Assembly (NCBI GenBank): GCA_027186245.1
Contig: CP114484.1
Span: forward strand, 2,492,501-2,556,500
Length of the DNA stretch: 64,000 bases
Reading direction: 5' to 3'
From: Coriaria nepalensis
Lineage: Eukaryota; Streptophyta; Magnoliopsida; Cucurbitales; Coriariaceae
Shown here: in pieces, positions 23,134-35,671 of the stretch
How positions within the stretch are numbered: position 1 is the stretch's first letter
Layout of the letters: each line of letters begins with the position of its first letter
The notes under the pieces: generated by a model
Seen by the model: the letters and a program-made list of their open reading frames with translations, nothing else
What the model was told of the DNA's origin: nothing
The model's database searches: none
Position numbers and translations under genes: made by a program

Positions 23134-25788
23134 TTAGATTTCATTTTTGGCCAATACATATATTTCTTGTCTCAACAGACTTCCCAATGAGATGTCATGA
23201 AGAGGCTTCAGCAACGGTTGGTCACTGGCGACAAATGCTTGAGACACATCTTTCATTGAAGGACGATGTTTCGGATCAATGCGTAAGCAAGCCAATGCTA
23301 TTGTTGCGACAAGTACAACATCTTCTGTAGCCTGCCCACTAGTTGGACGCATAAAGCGAGGGTCCAATAAGTCATTTATGGCCAAGTCTCGTGTAGAAGA
23401 CGATGAAAATGAAGACAATAGATCACGAGGATGTCTTCCCATCAATATCTCTAATGCCACCACTCCAAAACTGTAGACGTCACACTTTTCAGTTACCGCC
23501 ATGGTGTATGCCAATTCTGCATTTTAGGGGGAAAAATAAGTGAAAGAAAAAACATAAGCAAAAGATATATAAGTAGTTACTTACCAGGGGCAATATATCC
23601 GTAAGTGCCGGCACGTATTGTTTGATTGGACGCATCGATTTGAAGGAGTCTGGCTGTTCCAAAGTCAGATAGAAATGGATCTAAATCTGAATTCAATAGA
23701 ATATTACTTGTCGTGATGTCTCGATGAACAATAGGTGGGAAACAGTCATAATGCATGTAAGACAATGCACGTGCCATGGATTTAATGATGTTCACCCTCT
23801 TATTCCAGTCCAACTCCACTGCTTCTTCGTTGCGTAGTACCCAAAGCAAGCTTCCTCTTTCCATGTATTCGTATATCAAGAACATGCATCGATTGTGTAA
23901 GCAGAATCCATGAAGTTTCACAATGTTTCGATGTCGTATGTCTGACAAAACCCTTGCTTCATTTCGAAAGCTATTATCAAACATCGGATCCTCTACTTCC
24001 AGACGATGAAGCTTTTTCAAGGCTACTATTTTCCCGCTTGGCAGTTGTGCTCGGTAAACGCTTCCATATCCTCCGGTTCCAATGCAATACTTGATGTCAA
24101 AATCCTCTGTTGCTCGAATGACGTCTTCATACGCAATTGCCCCATCATAATTCCATATTGTAAACGTGTTCCCAACTTTCACCGCTCCTTTTTCTTTACA
24201 TTTTGTTTACTTATCCGCGCATTGATTGAATATTACAGACGAAACAAGTATACAAATGATCAAAACCACAATTGTAATAGGTAGTAGAATTGGATCAAAG
24301 TGCAACTTCTTTCCTTGGATTTACTTGCTCATACGAGGGAGGTGGAGGAGATTCATAGCAATGTGAGGGATTATCAAAGCATGGAGAAAAGCCTTGTAAG
24401 AGTCTTCCACATAAATTCTTGTTGCCCTCAATGAGCTGTGCATCCTTGAAAATATCTGGAACATGACCCTCTAAAAAATTGTGCGATAAATCAATTCGAG
24501 TTGAACTTAGTGAATTGAGAGAACATGGAATTTCCCCAATAAGTTTATTGAAACTGAGATCTAAGAACACCAAGTTCATCAAAGAATTGCCAATAGCAGT
24601 TGGTATAACACCACATAGAGAATTGTGAGCCAAGTCGATTTTTGTAAGTGTAAAGAGATTGCCAATTTGAGAGGGAATGCTTCCATTTAGAGAGTTATTT
24701 CTCATTAGCAACTTAGTTAGCCGAGGATTCTCAGCAAAATTAGATGGGATGGGTCCACTCAACCAGTTTCCAGAAAGGTCTAGAGTTGAAAGCATACTAA
24801 ACCACTCTCCAAATTGATGTGGTATAGAGCCAGTGAGATAATTTGAGGAAAGATTTAGATATCGCAAACTCATCAATTGAGAAAGCTGAGAAGGTAGAAA
24901 ACCGGATATTATATTACTTGAAAGATCCAAATACTTCAATGATTTTAAATCATAAAGAGATAATGGAACTGGAGATGCTAACTTGTTGTGACTTAGATCG
25001 ATGCGAGTAAGACTATGTAGATTGTTTATTTCTACCGGGATGGAGCCTGTCAGTTTGTTTTCGCTGAGAACTAGACAACTCAGCTTCTTTAATTTTCCCA
25101 TTTCTACAGGGATGAAGCCTGTAAATTTGTTTTTCCCGAGGATTAGCTTGTTTAGTTCCTTCAAGTTTCCTATTTCAGCAGGGATGGAGCCTCTCAGTTT
25201 GTTTTCACTGAGATCTAGGTTGTTTAGATCCTTCAATTTTCCCATTTCTACAGGGATATAGCCTGTTAGATTGTTTGCTCTAAGATCTAGATTAGACAAG
25301 TTCTTTAGTTGTCCAAGCTCCATGGGGATGGAGCCTAAAAGCTCATTATCACGTAAATAAAGTTGCTCTAACCAAGTCAGATTTCCGATAAAAGAAGGCA
25401 ACTCACCTAATAGCTGATTTTCTGACAAGTTGAGACAGGCGAGCTTTGAGAGAGACCCTATCTCAGTAGGGATGTCTCCCCACAATGAAGCATTGAAAAG
25501 AGTGAGTCTAGATAAATTTGGGAAGAATGTGAAGTTGAGCGATCTGAATCTATTCCCTATTGCGATATCATAGAGGATTATCTTTGTGAAGCTTCCATCT
25601 CCATTGCAAGTTAAACCCGACCAATTGCAATGATCTGAAATGTTTCCGTGATAGGGATCATGTTCCCACCATCCAGAGTGGACCAGAGCTTGAGCTTCGA
25701 GTTCTAGTGGTGATGGTTCATATGAATGGCACAATGTGATTAAAAGAAAGGGTGTTGCCAATATGGGAATGAAAATGGAGGGAGCCAT
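23134..25788 (-). pseudogene. MIK2-like LRR receptor kinase, split by lesions (copy 2)
   Basis: The ATG at 25788 starts a signal peptide ('MAPSIFIPILATPFLLITLC'), an LRR N-cap ('CNWSGLTCNGDG') and about 15 LRRs, open for 497 residues to a stop at 24295-24297. Compared with copy 1, two single bases are missing at about 24294-24300, so the frame is lost just before the transmembrane helix. The helix ('PILLPITIVVLIICILV') is readable in another frame, followed by a TAA near 24210. The kinase is then open from about 24182 to 23585, joined by a GT-AG intron to 23516-23134. It retains P-loop 'GTGGYGSVY', Lys in 'VALKKL', 'HRDITTSNILL', 'SDFGTARLL' and 'GTYGYIAPE'. The family (MIK2-like, LRR-XII) senses peptides at the plasma membrane. 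As read it cannot make one transmembrane receptor; a secreted LRR protein and a soluble kinase are the only intact frames. Confidence 0.88.
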
Positions 25789-26600
25789 GGAAATATGAAT
25801 GAAGGCTGCAGTGCCTCTGGTGAGTTATAGATGGGTCCTATTTAAAAGCGTGAAGTGGGTACAACTATCTGTATTTGTATTAGGCAAAAGTAATTTTCAT
25901 GTTCTGGGAGCACTATCCTCGTCTTCCATCAACAAGTCTTCATTATTCATTTCCATTCAACATTTCGATTTGTATGAACCATGTGGGGCGCCCCTAGTGG
26001 ACTTGGGAGTCAACATCAAGACGATGAATTAGGATTAGTACATGCTTAATAAGAAAAATTCTATAATATTATACTTTTTAGTTCTTAGTCCTTAATCAAG
26101 ATCCCAAACACACGCCACCTCCGGTCATTCTTTTGAAATTTCAAATTCCTTAAGAAATAAATAAATGAAGAAACCCCATGGGCATTGGCGTTTGGCAGTG
26201 ATACCCATGTGCGGTGGCATTGATGGTGATGCCTAGCAGCCTAGATAGAAGATTGTGATGGAGTTTGATTTGCCAGTGACCGTAGATCATAACATGCAAG
26301 AAAAATTCAATCACTGTAATGCTTCACCGAACTCATTCTTATCTTTAATCAACGTCTGGTTCCCATCTTCCTTCTTACCTGTTCCACTAATTTTGTTCAT
26401 CATTTGGGACCCGAAATCAAACCTGAATGCCTGACCAAAATTTTCAACGAACCATGCTTCACTTCAAGGTCTGAAACTTAGGGAAATCCTGGTTTGGGGC
26501 CTACCCGGTTAACTTGGAAGTCAAAGTCAAGTCAAGAGAATTTCGTACATGAATATGATTCATGCACTATTCCCTTTTAGTTTAACTAAACTAATTTTAA
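25789..26600. other. Upstream flank of LRR kinase copy 2, nothing recognised
   Basis: Spacer between the LRR kinase start (transcribed leftwards) and the dehydroquinate-synthase-like remnant. No coding similarity seen. Confidence 0.45.
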
Positions 26601-26639
26601 CTTCAAACACTATTAAACCAAATTTCACAAGAAAGAAGG

Positions 26640-26930
26640 AAGAGAAAGAGAGATGAAAAAATATAATGAATAAGCTCACAGTACCACTGTTCTGCAAGTG
26701 ACTCATTACGGGGCTCGAAGATGAAGGTCTGGTTTTCGGTCCATATCCAGACCTTCTTAGTTTTCGAGGGAAGAAGAAGAACTAGAAGAAGAGGAAGAAG
26801 CGGTGGAACTGTAAGCACGCATTACGGAGGAAGAACTATGGCGCAATGGTGTTCGCTTAAAATTGTAATTCTGGCTAATCAATCTGCAACTTTTCGATTT
26901 ATCTGCGCCTATTAATCGGAGACCAAGGAA
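26640..26930 (-). pseudogene. Exon-1 remnant resembling plant 3-dehydroquinate synthase (archaeal type)
   Basis: On the minus strand, 'KTKKVWIWTENQ' followed by 'TFIFEPRNESLAEQW' (about 26763-26690) follows the start of the plant protein annotated as archaeal-type 3-dehydroquinate synthase, which reads 'VWIWT..KQVMTAAVERGWNTF.F' then '.LA.EWS'. About ten residues between the two blocks are missing. Upstream, a Ser-rich transit-peptide-like stretch ('MRAYSSTASSSSS', about 26820-26775) is in a different frame from the 'VWIWT' block. A possible splice donor follows 'LAEQW', but no later exon is found to the left. It therefore looks like a broken first exon left by rearrangement. The match is short and from memory. 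Confidence 0.4.
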
Positions 26931-27098
26931 ACCCAGAATTCAAATCAAACTAAAAAACATGCCCTTTTTGGGCGAATGCACTTGGAAAACAGAGCGTTTT
27001 GGAGCGAAACTGTTCTTGGAGTGAGGCAAAGGAGCTGTTTCGAAATTAGAACTAGAGAACCAGAAGACGGAAGAGCCATTTCCGGCCCTTACCCAACC

Positions 27099-27099
<1 letters not shown>

Positions 27100-27148
<49 letters not shown>
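27100..27148. repeat. (CT)n microsatellite
   Basis: About 48 bp of nearly perfect CT dinucleotides, interrupted once by 'TCTAT'. It lies about 180-280 bp upstream (minus-strand sense) of the dehydroquinate-synthase-like remnant, so it may have belonged to that gene's leader. Confidence 0.9.
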
Positions 27149-27589
27149 ACCCACTCGTTTTCTACAGACCCGTGATCGTTAATGGCAGTTTCACATGGGC
27201 TTGGCGCGATATTTTTTACGACGTGTAGGTCGAATTAAACGACATGTAGTATGGGAACTTTGAACGACATGTAATGTGCAGGTGAAGATGGGATTAGCTA
27301 TTATTGTAGATTAATTACTATTTTAGATGGGACTAGAAGTTTATATATGTCTCAATATATAAATTAATAATTTCATATTATTATTGATGTTGGAAAAATT
27401 TATTGCCACATTGATTGAAAAAGATATCGAGATATTATACGATCCTAAATATTTGATTAATAAATGCAAAAAGATCAAATAAATAATTGTAATCAAGGCA
27501 TATATGCTATAAATTTAAAGTAAATTTCACATAATCAATTAAAAATTTAAATATAAGTAATAAATACGCTGCCATTTTACTAAATAAAT

Positions 27590-28870
27590 TAAATCTGACT
27601 GTTATGATGAATAGACAAAGGATCTGAGACTAATTTAGGTCATATTTTCTTTTCGATATATTTACTAACGAATGAACTGAGATAAAAATTGAAAATAAAT
27701 GGATAACAATTATGAAAATAAAAATTTTAAATAATAAACGTTTGAAATAAATAGAAGACCATTATTTAAAAGTAATTACTCGAATGAATGATAAACTTGG
27801 GAAAGTTTTGATTAAAAAAATGGAAATTAACGACGATCTCTACGCTACGACATGAAAATAAAATCTACATTAATCATGCTCCTAAAATGTAATAAATTAA
27901 AGTAATAAGAATGAATATAGAAAAGGCGCCCAATCCAAGAATGACAGAACGAGATTTTCGCTCGGATGAGAATCCAACGCTCTAGTCATTTTCCTAAGAA
28001 CATATCTTAAGGAATCATATACATACTTTCTTAGAGGAAAATGACAAGTGTCAGAAAATCATTAGAGCGTAGAAAAAATTATGAGAGTTGTTTGGTTTGT
28101 AATTGAATATTTAGTTGTGTGATGATTATTAGTGATCAAAATGATTTTCTGGGTGATCGAAATGATATTTTTTGCTTTCATCAATGCCTTCTATTTATAG
28201 GTAAATGACTAATAATATGATCATAATTATCTCAACATGGACTCCCAACTTCCCTCTAAAATTTTGGTCACCTCCCTAGTTGGCCCTAGTCGCTTTTTGG
28301 GTGAGCTGACTCTTTCCCTCTCATTTCCAAACAAATCCAATCAAAATGGAGTTTAGGCTCGTCCAAACTAAATCTCTCTCTCTTTCTCTCTTCCCCTTCA
28401 TTTTGGCCGAAAACCCCTATTCTCCCTCCATTTTCAGCCATCCACTTTTTTGAAAAAATGAAATGTTTCTGTTAAAAGAAAGATTTCGTCATAACCTTTT
28501 TCTGATTCGTCTATGTTTCGACCGAACCTACTCCCCTCTCTTTTCCATTTTGGTTGAACCTTGTGTGATGAGGGAAGATATTTCATTTTTTCTCCGGACG
28601 GTTAAGATTGCAACTTGGGTTATTCTTGTGCTTTTGATCAATGACTATCATTCTGCCACATCATTAGTCCAAGTGAATTCCATATTTCCTTGATTATTTC
28701 ATGATTAAACCAAAATTTCCCCTTCAAGCTTATTCGATCGACCGAGATTAATTATTTCTCAGTCTAATTAATATAACCATTTTTATGATCATATTTAATT
28801 CTTAAGTTTAAATTTAATCGATCTTAAATATAATCGATTAATTATTAAATTTATACAATAGCTCATTCAA
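27590..28870 (+). repeat. Dispersed noncoding repeat, copy A
   Basis: Approximately 1.28 kb without coding capacity. It shares an ordered series of short blocks with 33470-34760 and 37740-38636: an opening 'TTTTCTTTTCGA' block, a 'CCTAAGAACATATCTTAAGG' block (about 27990-28010) and a 'CAACTTCCCTCTAAAATTTTGG' type block (about 28247-28268). A pyrimidine-rich 'TTTGGCCGAAAA' zone near 28400 and a trailing 'TTAATTATTTCTCAGTCTAA' zone complete the series. All copies have the same orientation. It may be an LTR or non-autonomous retroelement piece; ends are approximate. Confidence 0.5.
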
Positions 28871-29849
28871 CATGTGACACGTGTCCGATATTTTTTTATA
28901 TATCAGTAATTATGAGACATTCTTAAAATATGACTCTATTACTAATTATTTCGTTTTGAAGTTGACATCAATTTATATCTCATCTCTCTTTTCTTAACAT
29001 GTAAGAAGTTGACATGTTAAGAGCTTATTTCCGCAAAACAAGGTCTATAGTAGAACTATCATCCTCAACTTCAATATTTTGATTATTTTTTATGATACTT
29101 TCAATTATTTGCTAATCGGTGAACATCTCTAAAGTTGTGTTATTTTCTCTAGAGTAGTTCAAGAAATCTTCGATATCTATTCTATTATGATAATTCAACT
29201 ATTTATTATATTTTACCGTTCTTAAATACCTCCACTAATTAATAGTTTATCCAAATTATTTGAACTTATATAACCGTAAACCGAATTTTACAATATCAAA
29301 AATAACTTGTTATTATATTTTTATAGATATTTACTATCTAAGTCAAAATTATAAGATTCATTATTTTTAAAATATTAATCTTTTCTAGATTCGATTAGCA
29401 AATATAACCCTTCTTCACTACTCATCAAATTAAATTTTTATATTTAATTTATTTATAAATAGAATTGATAAATTGTTATAAGTTATAAATTGTTAATTAA
29501 TTGATAAATTAATAATTTAATATTTTGTTAAATTAATAAAAAAAAATTTAATCTCTAATCTTTTCAATTTATGGAGACTTTCCTGGATATAATTATCTAT
29601 AAAGTGATTAACCTAAAATCTAAAAAAGTAGCATATTTACTAAACTTAAGCTAAATATAAAATTTTTAATAACTATCCGAATTGAATGCTGTAAAACAAA
29701 GAGATACTTGGACATGTTATTATTAATAATTAATCCACTAGGACATTATTTTGCAAGTAGTACTTGAGCCACCAAAACAGGGGAAAGCTAGCTAGTACCA
29801 CATCACCAGCTAAATCTCAACTCTGTACGAGGATTAATTAGAAACAGCT
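28871..29849. other. Intergenic, AT-rich, 3' flank of the mutarotase gene
   Basis: Nothing recognised apart from very AT-rich sequence. Confidence 0.5.
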
Positions 29850-31913
29850 CTAGATGGTTGAGAACTTAAACAACATGTAGTGGTCGTAAGGTTTTCCAGG
29901 ATGGATGATGGTCGAAGGGAAATTCGGTTGATTCACAGAATCCGGGAACGCCTGAGTCTCCAAACACAAAGCAGCATGAGCCTGATAAATGGCCCCACCT
30001 TTTCCCTTCTCGTTCTTCAAGAAGTTTCCGGTATAAAACTGCACACCGGGAGCGTTTGTCAGAAGCTCCAACACTCTCCCCGACTTGTCATCATGCACTA
30101 TGGCCACTTTCTTCAACTTGTGATGAAATTTTCCGCTACTGTTCTCAAGGACATAGTTGATATCATAGCCCTTAGGAAGTTTATTGATCCTGCTACCAAC
30201 CGTGGCAGGCTTGAGGAAATCATATGGTGTTCCTTGGACGGGTGAGAATTTTCCGGTCGGGATGAGTTGACTGTCGACAGGTGTGATCTGGGATCCGAAG
30301 ATTTGGATCCGGTTTGAAAGGATGTTGCCACTGTTGTGCCCGCCTAGGTTCCAATAAACATGTTGAGCTAGATTTACAGGAGTAGGTTTGTTTAGAGCTT
30401 TAGCTTTTAGTGACACACTCAAGTGGTTTTTTCCTAGAAGAGTATAACTCACAACGGCTACTAGATCACCAGGAAAACCTGCAAGTGGAACAGATTATTG
30501 ACTTAGCACAAAGGTTTGAACTAATAAATATACAGTTCTGATATCATGTTTACTTGTTTAGTTATCATAAGTGTCATATATGAGTCCATAAAAAGACTAA
30601 TAACCCTTTAATCAGGGACAAAAATTGATTAGGCGATAGAGTTACTTGCCTTGGTCGCCATCGACACTGCGATACGTGAACACAATATGAGGAGTTTGAC
30701 CATCCTTTTTGTATTTGCTTACCCTCCAAGCAACCTTGCCAAATCCTTTAGGTCCACCTAATTAATGTTTTAGCACAACCAATAAGATTAGGGTGCTTAA
30801 TTAGGACTAATATCTAACCAGACAGAAAACCACCAGCTTGAAATCATGTTAGAAAATAGAAGAAGAATGTACCATGAAGTGTATTGTTTCCATCATTAGC
30901 AATTAGCTTGTATTGGATTCCGTTTAAGGTAAACTTTGCTCCGGCAATTCTGTTCGCAACCCGTCCAACAACAGCACCGAAACTTTGTGTACCGTTCTAC
31001 AAAATCGAACAATTTCAATATTATCTTTCGATAGACAAAAGGCTTAATATTACATGTTGGAAAATTGAGGCAGAACCAAAGCAATGCATTGGAACAAGAA
31101 CCCAGCTTGTTAATTTGAGAAAGGCTTAATTTTAACGTTATAACACATGCACTTTCGCATTAGAAATATCTTCTAGAAACGAGCCAAGAAGAAAAGAGCC
31201 TTTTAACATAATCTTTAAACTATGGCCGGCGTCCCTACAATCTCCCAAGATAAGGTTTGAAGATTATATACACATACGACAAGGCATGTAATAAAAGCTA
31301 GCACCCTTTGTCTCGATTAATGAGAAGTGAGAGCTAAGTTTCAAACTTTGGACATCCAATTTTTTAATCTTTTTTTTTTGTCATAGCTTCATTCCTAAGA
31401 TTTTTTTTCTAATTAATTAATAAATTGATAATATGAATGATCGTCAAATCCATCGATTTTATCTAAATTTGTTCTCTTACCCTTTTCTTTTTTCGGTAAC
31501 CACCTTACAATCTAAGAACTTCATATTGGACCTAATTAAGAAAGAAAAAGAAAAGAAAATAGAAACTCACAATGTATTCCTTGATTGTATCATAGCCAAG
31601 AGCAATATCAGCCAGCTTTCCTGGAAAAATTAAGAAGAAAAGAAAACTAAATCAGGATCAATAACCATGATGGGAAGATCGATCTAAGCTAATATGGCAT
31701 AATAGAAAATTAGTTAAAATTGGGAACAAACCAACCATGTCTGTCTGGAACAACAACAGAGACAATAGCAGCTCCCCAATTGGTAAATTTCGCAGAGAAA
31801 TTCCCCCTCTTCAGCTCGTATATACCAAGCTTTTGCTCTTTTGCATCGCCATTATAGACAAACCCAGAAGCTACTAGAACCATCAAACAAAGCAAAAACG
31901 AAAAGTTGCCCAT
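29850..31913 (-). CDS. Galactose mutarotase-like (aldose 1-epimerase), probably secreted
   Basis: Five exons on the minus strand (31913-31736, 31620-31571, 30996-30873, 30757-30650, 30478-29850) give 362 residues. The N terminus '[20 protein letters not shown]' is a signal peptide, suggesting apoplastic or secretory location. The enzyme interconverts alpha and beta anomers of hexoses. Family motifs are intact: '[13 protein letters not shown]', '[15 protein letters not shown]' (His117), 'DGDQGFPGDL', '[13 protein letters not shown]' with catalytic acid His193, and '[16 protein letters not shown]' with catalytic base Glu327. The donor of intron 4 is GC (exon 'CAAG' then 'GCAAGT') at 30649-30648, the only way to keep the conserved 'DQGFPGD' in frame, so this is a GC-AG intron. 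Other introns are GT-AG. Confidence 0.93.
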
Positions 31914-33469
31914 GTTTTTTTGTCTTAAACCAAGAATGATGGAGTGGGTCGTAATTATTTTCCAACGGGTCATTATATATATGGTTTTTTTTTTTTCAAT
32001 TTTCTTTTTGTGAAAGATAAAAAAAAAGTTTTTGAGTGGGTGAGAGAGAGAGGCAGAATCCCAAGTGCCCAATTGAGAAAGCTGACTTGGTAAAAGGCGT
32101 CAAAAGTGGGAAGAAGTACTGGTCGTTGTTTGATCAACCTTAATCTCAATAGTTGGTTTGTTTTTTCTCTTATTAAGAATTCTGCTTATGCGTGTTTAAT
32201 AAATAAGAACCGTCCGATCTTAAATCAATGATACCATCAAGTGGGATCTTACTTACTTAATAACATCCACATCGAACACCGTTAAATTAAACTCGGATAT
32301 GGTCTTGTTAAAGCAATTTTTGCAAAATATTTTCAAAATAACTTTTTGCAAAACATTAAACGACTATGCACGTGGATATGGGTCTGACATTTTGTGTGCA
32401 TGATAATGGCCATAGGACAAATATCAATGTTATCTAATGCTTAAGATTGTTTGATTTGAAGCTTCGTCATGTGCAATTTCTTGGTGTGAGTGAACTTTTT
32501 TTTGTCAGAAAAATAAGAACTGGGAGATGTGATTAATGCAGTTAATAACAGGCCGTCGGGTCAAATAATTACTCAATTTGTCAGTAGTTTAAGATTCTCT
32601 TACTTAATGATGGGTAAAACCCATGAATTATGAGATAAAAGATTATTACGGATCAGACGGATCGAGCTAATTAATAAAAAAAAGAAGACCAAGATTGACT
32701 TTTTATTATTGAAGACCTGCCTAACATAAACAAGCTTCGTATAATCATATCTCATGTGTAATTAATAAAGTTAATTTTTGGCGAGGTTTATTTTATTTTT
32801 TATTTTTTATTTTTCTTGTTATTTAGTACTTTTTAAATCTAACTTTCCACCATGTGGCATTTGAAAATTATAAAAAAGATATATTTAATACTAAATTATG
32901 AAGGAAATGAACGTACAATTTTGTTGATTTTCTTAACTTCAAGAGTTTTAAGTTGGAGTTAACGTTGTAAAATTAATAATAATAATAATAATAATAAAAT
33001 GATTTATGAGTAGTTGCAAGACTTTTAATTGAAGCCGTTCATTAACTACCTTAAGATTATGGATTTTTATTAGTGTTTGTAGGTTGAATGGAATTAGTAT
33101 TTGATCAATAAGATGGTCAAGTATCAATTTTCGCAATTCGATTTTAGATCGAATTTGTGGTCCGGAAGATTATTGGTTGGGAATCGATCTTGTTGGCGAT
33201 CGGTTAGGTTCTTCGAATAATGATTTATTTTTACTCATAATTAATAATCTTGAATTTAATCTTAGTTTTAACTTTCAGGTTGTTAATTTGATATGTATTT
33301 GTTGATGTCAATAAATTCCACCGTCAAAAATCTCATAAAATTAACGGAATTTAAATATTAGGATAAGATGGATTTAACTTTCGGCAAAAGCTAATTAGAA
33401 ATGTTAAGAGATGTAGACATACTAGAATGTTAAAATAATTTTCATATTATATAATAAAATGAAGTAAAA
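31914..33469. other. Upstream flank of the mutarotase gene
   Basis: Promoter side of the minus-strand mutarotase. An A/T-rich box near 31970-31985 lies about 60 bp upstream of the ATG and could include a TATA element, since 'ATTATATATATGG' is present. The rest is AT-rich with an (AAT)n run near 32977-32996. No gene seen. Confidence 0.35.
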
Positions 33470-34760
33470 AAAAATATGTTAATGGAATTGATCTAACTAC
33501 CAACTAGGCAAAATGATTAAAATTAATCTAAGTCTGACTTTCTTTTCGACATAACTAATGACGAGCCGACTAAACTAATTCTAACAAAGTAAAATAGTAA
33601 TAAATGAAAGCGGAATTAAAGGTTGAAAGACTGAAATAAATGAATAAATAAATAACATTTTAATAAATTGATAGAATTAAAAGCAACAGATATAATCTAT
33701 GATAAAAAAAAATAACTTTAAATTAACTCTACTTCTATGAATGAAAAGTTAAATGAACAAAGAAAGAAACGAATATGTCTAATCCATGACTGATAGATTG
33801 AAACTATCACTTAGGTAAGAATATGATGCTATAATGACTAATTCCGAAAAATAGATCTAAGGAAAAACATAATATTAGGAGGAATCGAAAAAAGATAAGT
33901 GTGGTGTAGAACTTTCAGAGAAATTTTGTCAAATTGTATGAACGATTTAAGAGTATTGTTCAATTTTTTGTTAATTGTTGGTGATGTTTGCTGATCGAAA
34001 TGATAATTTTATAAGTTGAATTCGACTTGCAACTCCCCCTAAATTTTGGCTCCACTATCCTGAGCCCCGCCACATTTTTAGTTTAATAGTTATTTGACTC
34101 AATTTCAGGCCAACTTTTGATATAGATTCATTGCAACAAATTTTCCCCCACTTCCCATATATTTTAACCGAGGTTGATATCTATCCTTTTTTGGGGGAAA
34201 ATGTGGTTTGAATTTCAATCAAAACAACTTCTGGTCGAAACTTTCTATCTATCTCCATTTCGACTGAAACTTGTTACTTTATACTCAAAATTCGGTCGGC
34301 CCTTTACCTTGGCTAAAAATGGGGCTGAAAATATGATTTTTTGCTACCTTTTGGAGAAAATTGATTCCCCCTCTAACCCTATATAGGTTTGGCCGAATTT
34401 TACACTATATTTGCCCAATTTTATCATGTTTTGGAACTATTTCGACTGAACTTGATGATAGATGAGAGTTTGTTTGTCTTTTATCTCAACAATCGAGATT
34501 GAAATGTAAGTGATCCATGTGCAAACGATTCATGGTTGGTTTTCATGCCACCTCATCATTCTTTGTGATATTTTAACTTATTTGAAGAAAAATAATCGTT
34601 AGCTCGAATTTAACTGAGTTAAATATTCCTTAGTCGGTCATAATTAATTGTTGTCTGATCAAAATTTATGTTTAAGCGGTCATATAAATTACTTGATTTT
34701 AATTAGTCGACTTAAATTTTATTAACCGACTCATATTTAATTTAAATTTTTGATCCAAAT
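33470..34760 (+). repeat. Dispersed noncoding repeat, copy B
   Basis: Shares ordered blocks with copies A and C: 'TCTGACTTTCTTTTCGACATA' type opening (about 33533), 'AGACTGAAATAAATG' zone, 'GAAACTATCACTTAGG' (about 33799), 'GGAGGAATCGAAAAAAG' (about 33879) and 'AAAATGGGGCTGAAAA' (about 34315). Closer to C than to A by eye. The open frame 34174-34386 within it has no family resemblance. Confidence 0.55.
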
Positions 34761-35342
34761 CATCTTCCATCATATCAAAAAAACTTTTACATTAACAATA
34801 TTATATTAAATATTATTAAACATTTATGTTATCGTATTGATTTAACTTCTATTACAAAGTTTTAGTACATGAGATAATTGAATATATTTATATATAAAAG
34901 TATATAATTATGTAGATATAAATGAAATATAAAATATACTATGAAATAATTATTAAAGCATCTTATTTAAATCCAAAATTTTATTTAACAAAATTATTTC
35001 TAAAAAAGACAATAATTTTATGCTTCCCAACCTTTTTTTTGTAGCATAAGACTTTTTATGCTTTTTACGGTTCTAACTTTATATACCATTCGGCACTCAC
35101 TTTCCCATCATTAAAAAATTTCCCACAACCCAATGCATTTATAACACTCTTTGTAATTGTAATACTTATGTATCAAATTCAACTTTATACCATTCTCTTT
35201 CTAAACATCAAATCAAAATCTACAACGTATTTATTATTCGACGTAACGTTTTCTAACATGAAATAAAATAAAATAAAAAAGTATTGACAAGATTATAGAA
35301 CAAATAGTCCCTTATCTTACTTTTTGTACACATCTTTAGTAA

Positions 35343-35588
35343 TCAACAAAAGTGAAAAAAAAGTAGATAAAACATACGCGAAAGAGAAGAAGAGATGAAG
35401 AGCCGGGAGGAGGTGGAATCGGCGGCCAACAAGGGAGAAGAGTAGAACACGGCAGAGAAGAGATAAAGCGACGGTAACGCTATGCCGATAATAACTACGC
35501 CGTAGATTTCCGAAATCAATGGCCTCCTCAAATCTATAATCGCCATGGTTTGATCATAATTGTGATCTTGTTCTCTTATAAACCTCAT
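35343..35588 (-). CDS. Orphan first exon of an unknown membrane protein
   Basis: The minus-strand frame has two in-frame ATGs, at 35588 and 35546; the second is in strong context ('AAACCATGGCG'). From there it reads 'MAIIDLRRPLISEIYGVV' and on through a hydrophobic segment ('VVIIGIALPSLYLFSAVFY') of transmembrane character. A GT donor ('CGC' then 'GTATGT', exon end 35378) would end the exon. The base composition is richer in GC than the surroundings, as for real exons here. I cannot find a second exon to the left, so the gene is either broken or its later exons are too short or diverged to see. I do not recognise the family. Confidence 0.3.
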   Translation of the reverse strand: MRFIREQDHNYDQTMAIIDLRRPLISEIYGVVIIGIALPSLYLFSAVFYSSPLLAADSTSSRLFISSSLSRMFYLLFFHFC

Positions 35589-35671
35589 GTCTCAACAAGC
35601 TCCTTTCTCCATTTTTCATCCTCTCCCAGTAAAAAGTCAAAAGAACAAATCGGCGGCCAAATGAAAGACTG

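Noticed and set aside
23577..24182. Kinase frame treated as a separate complete gene starting at 'MKVGNTF'
   Set aside because: The first codon is GTG and the frame continues the receptor's juxtamembrane region; it is the kinase half of the split LRR receptor.
29880..30245. 121-residue plus-strand frame across the last mutarotase exon
   Set aside because: Antisense shadow of a clearly conserved exon.
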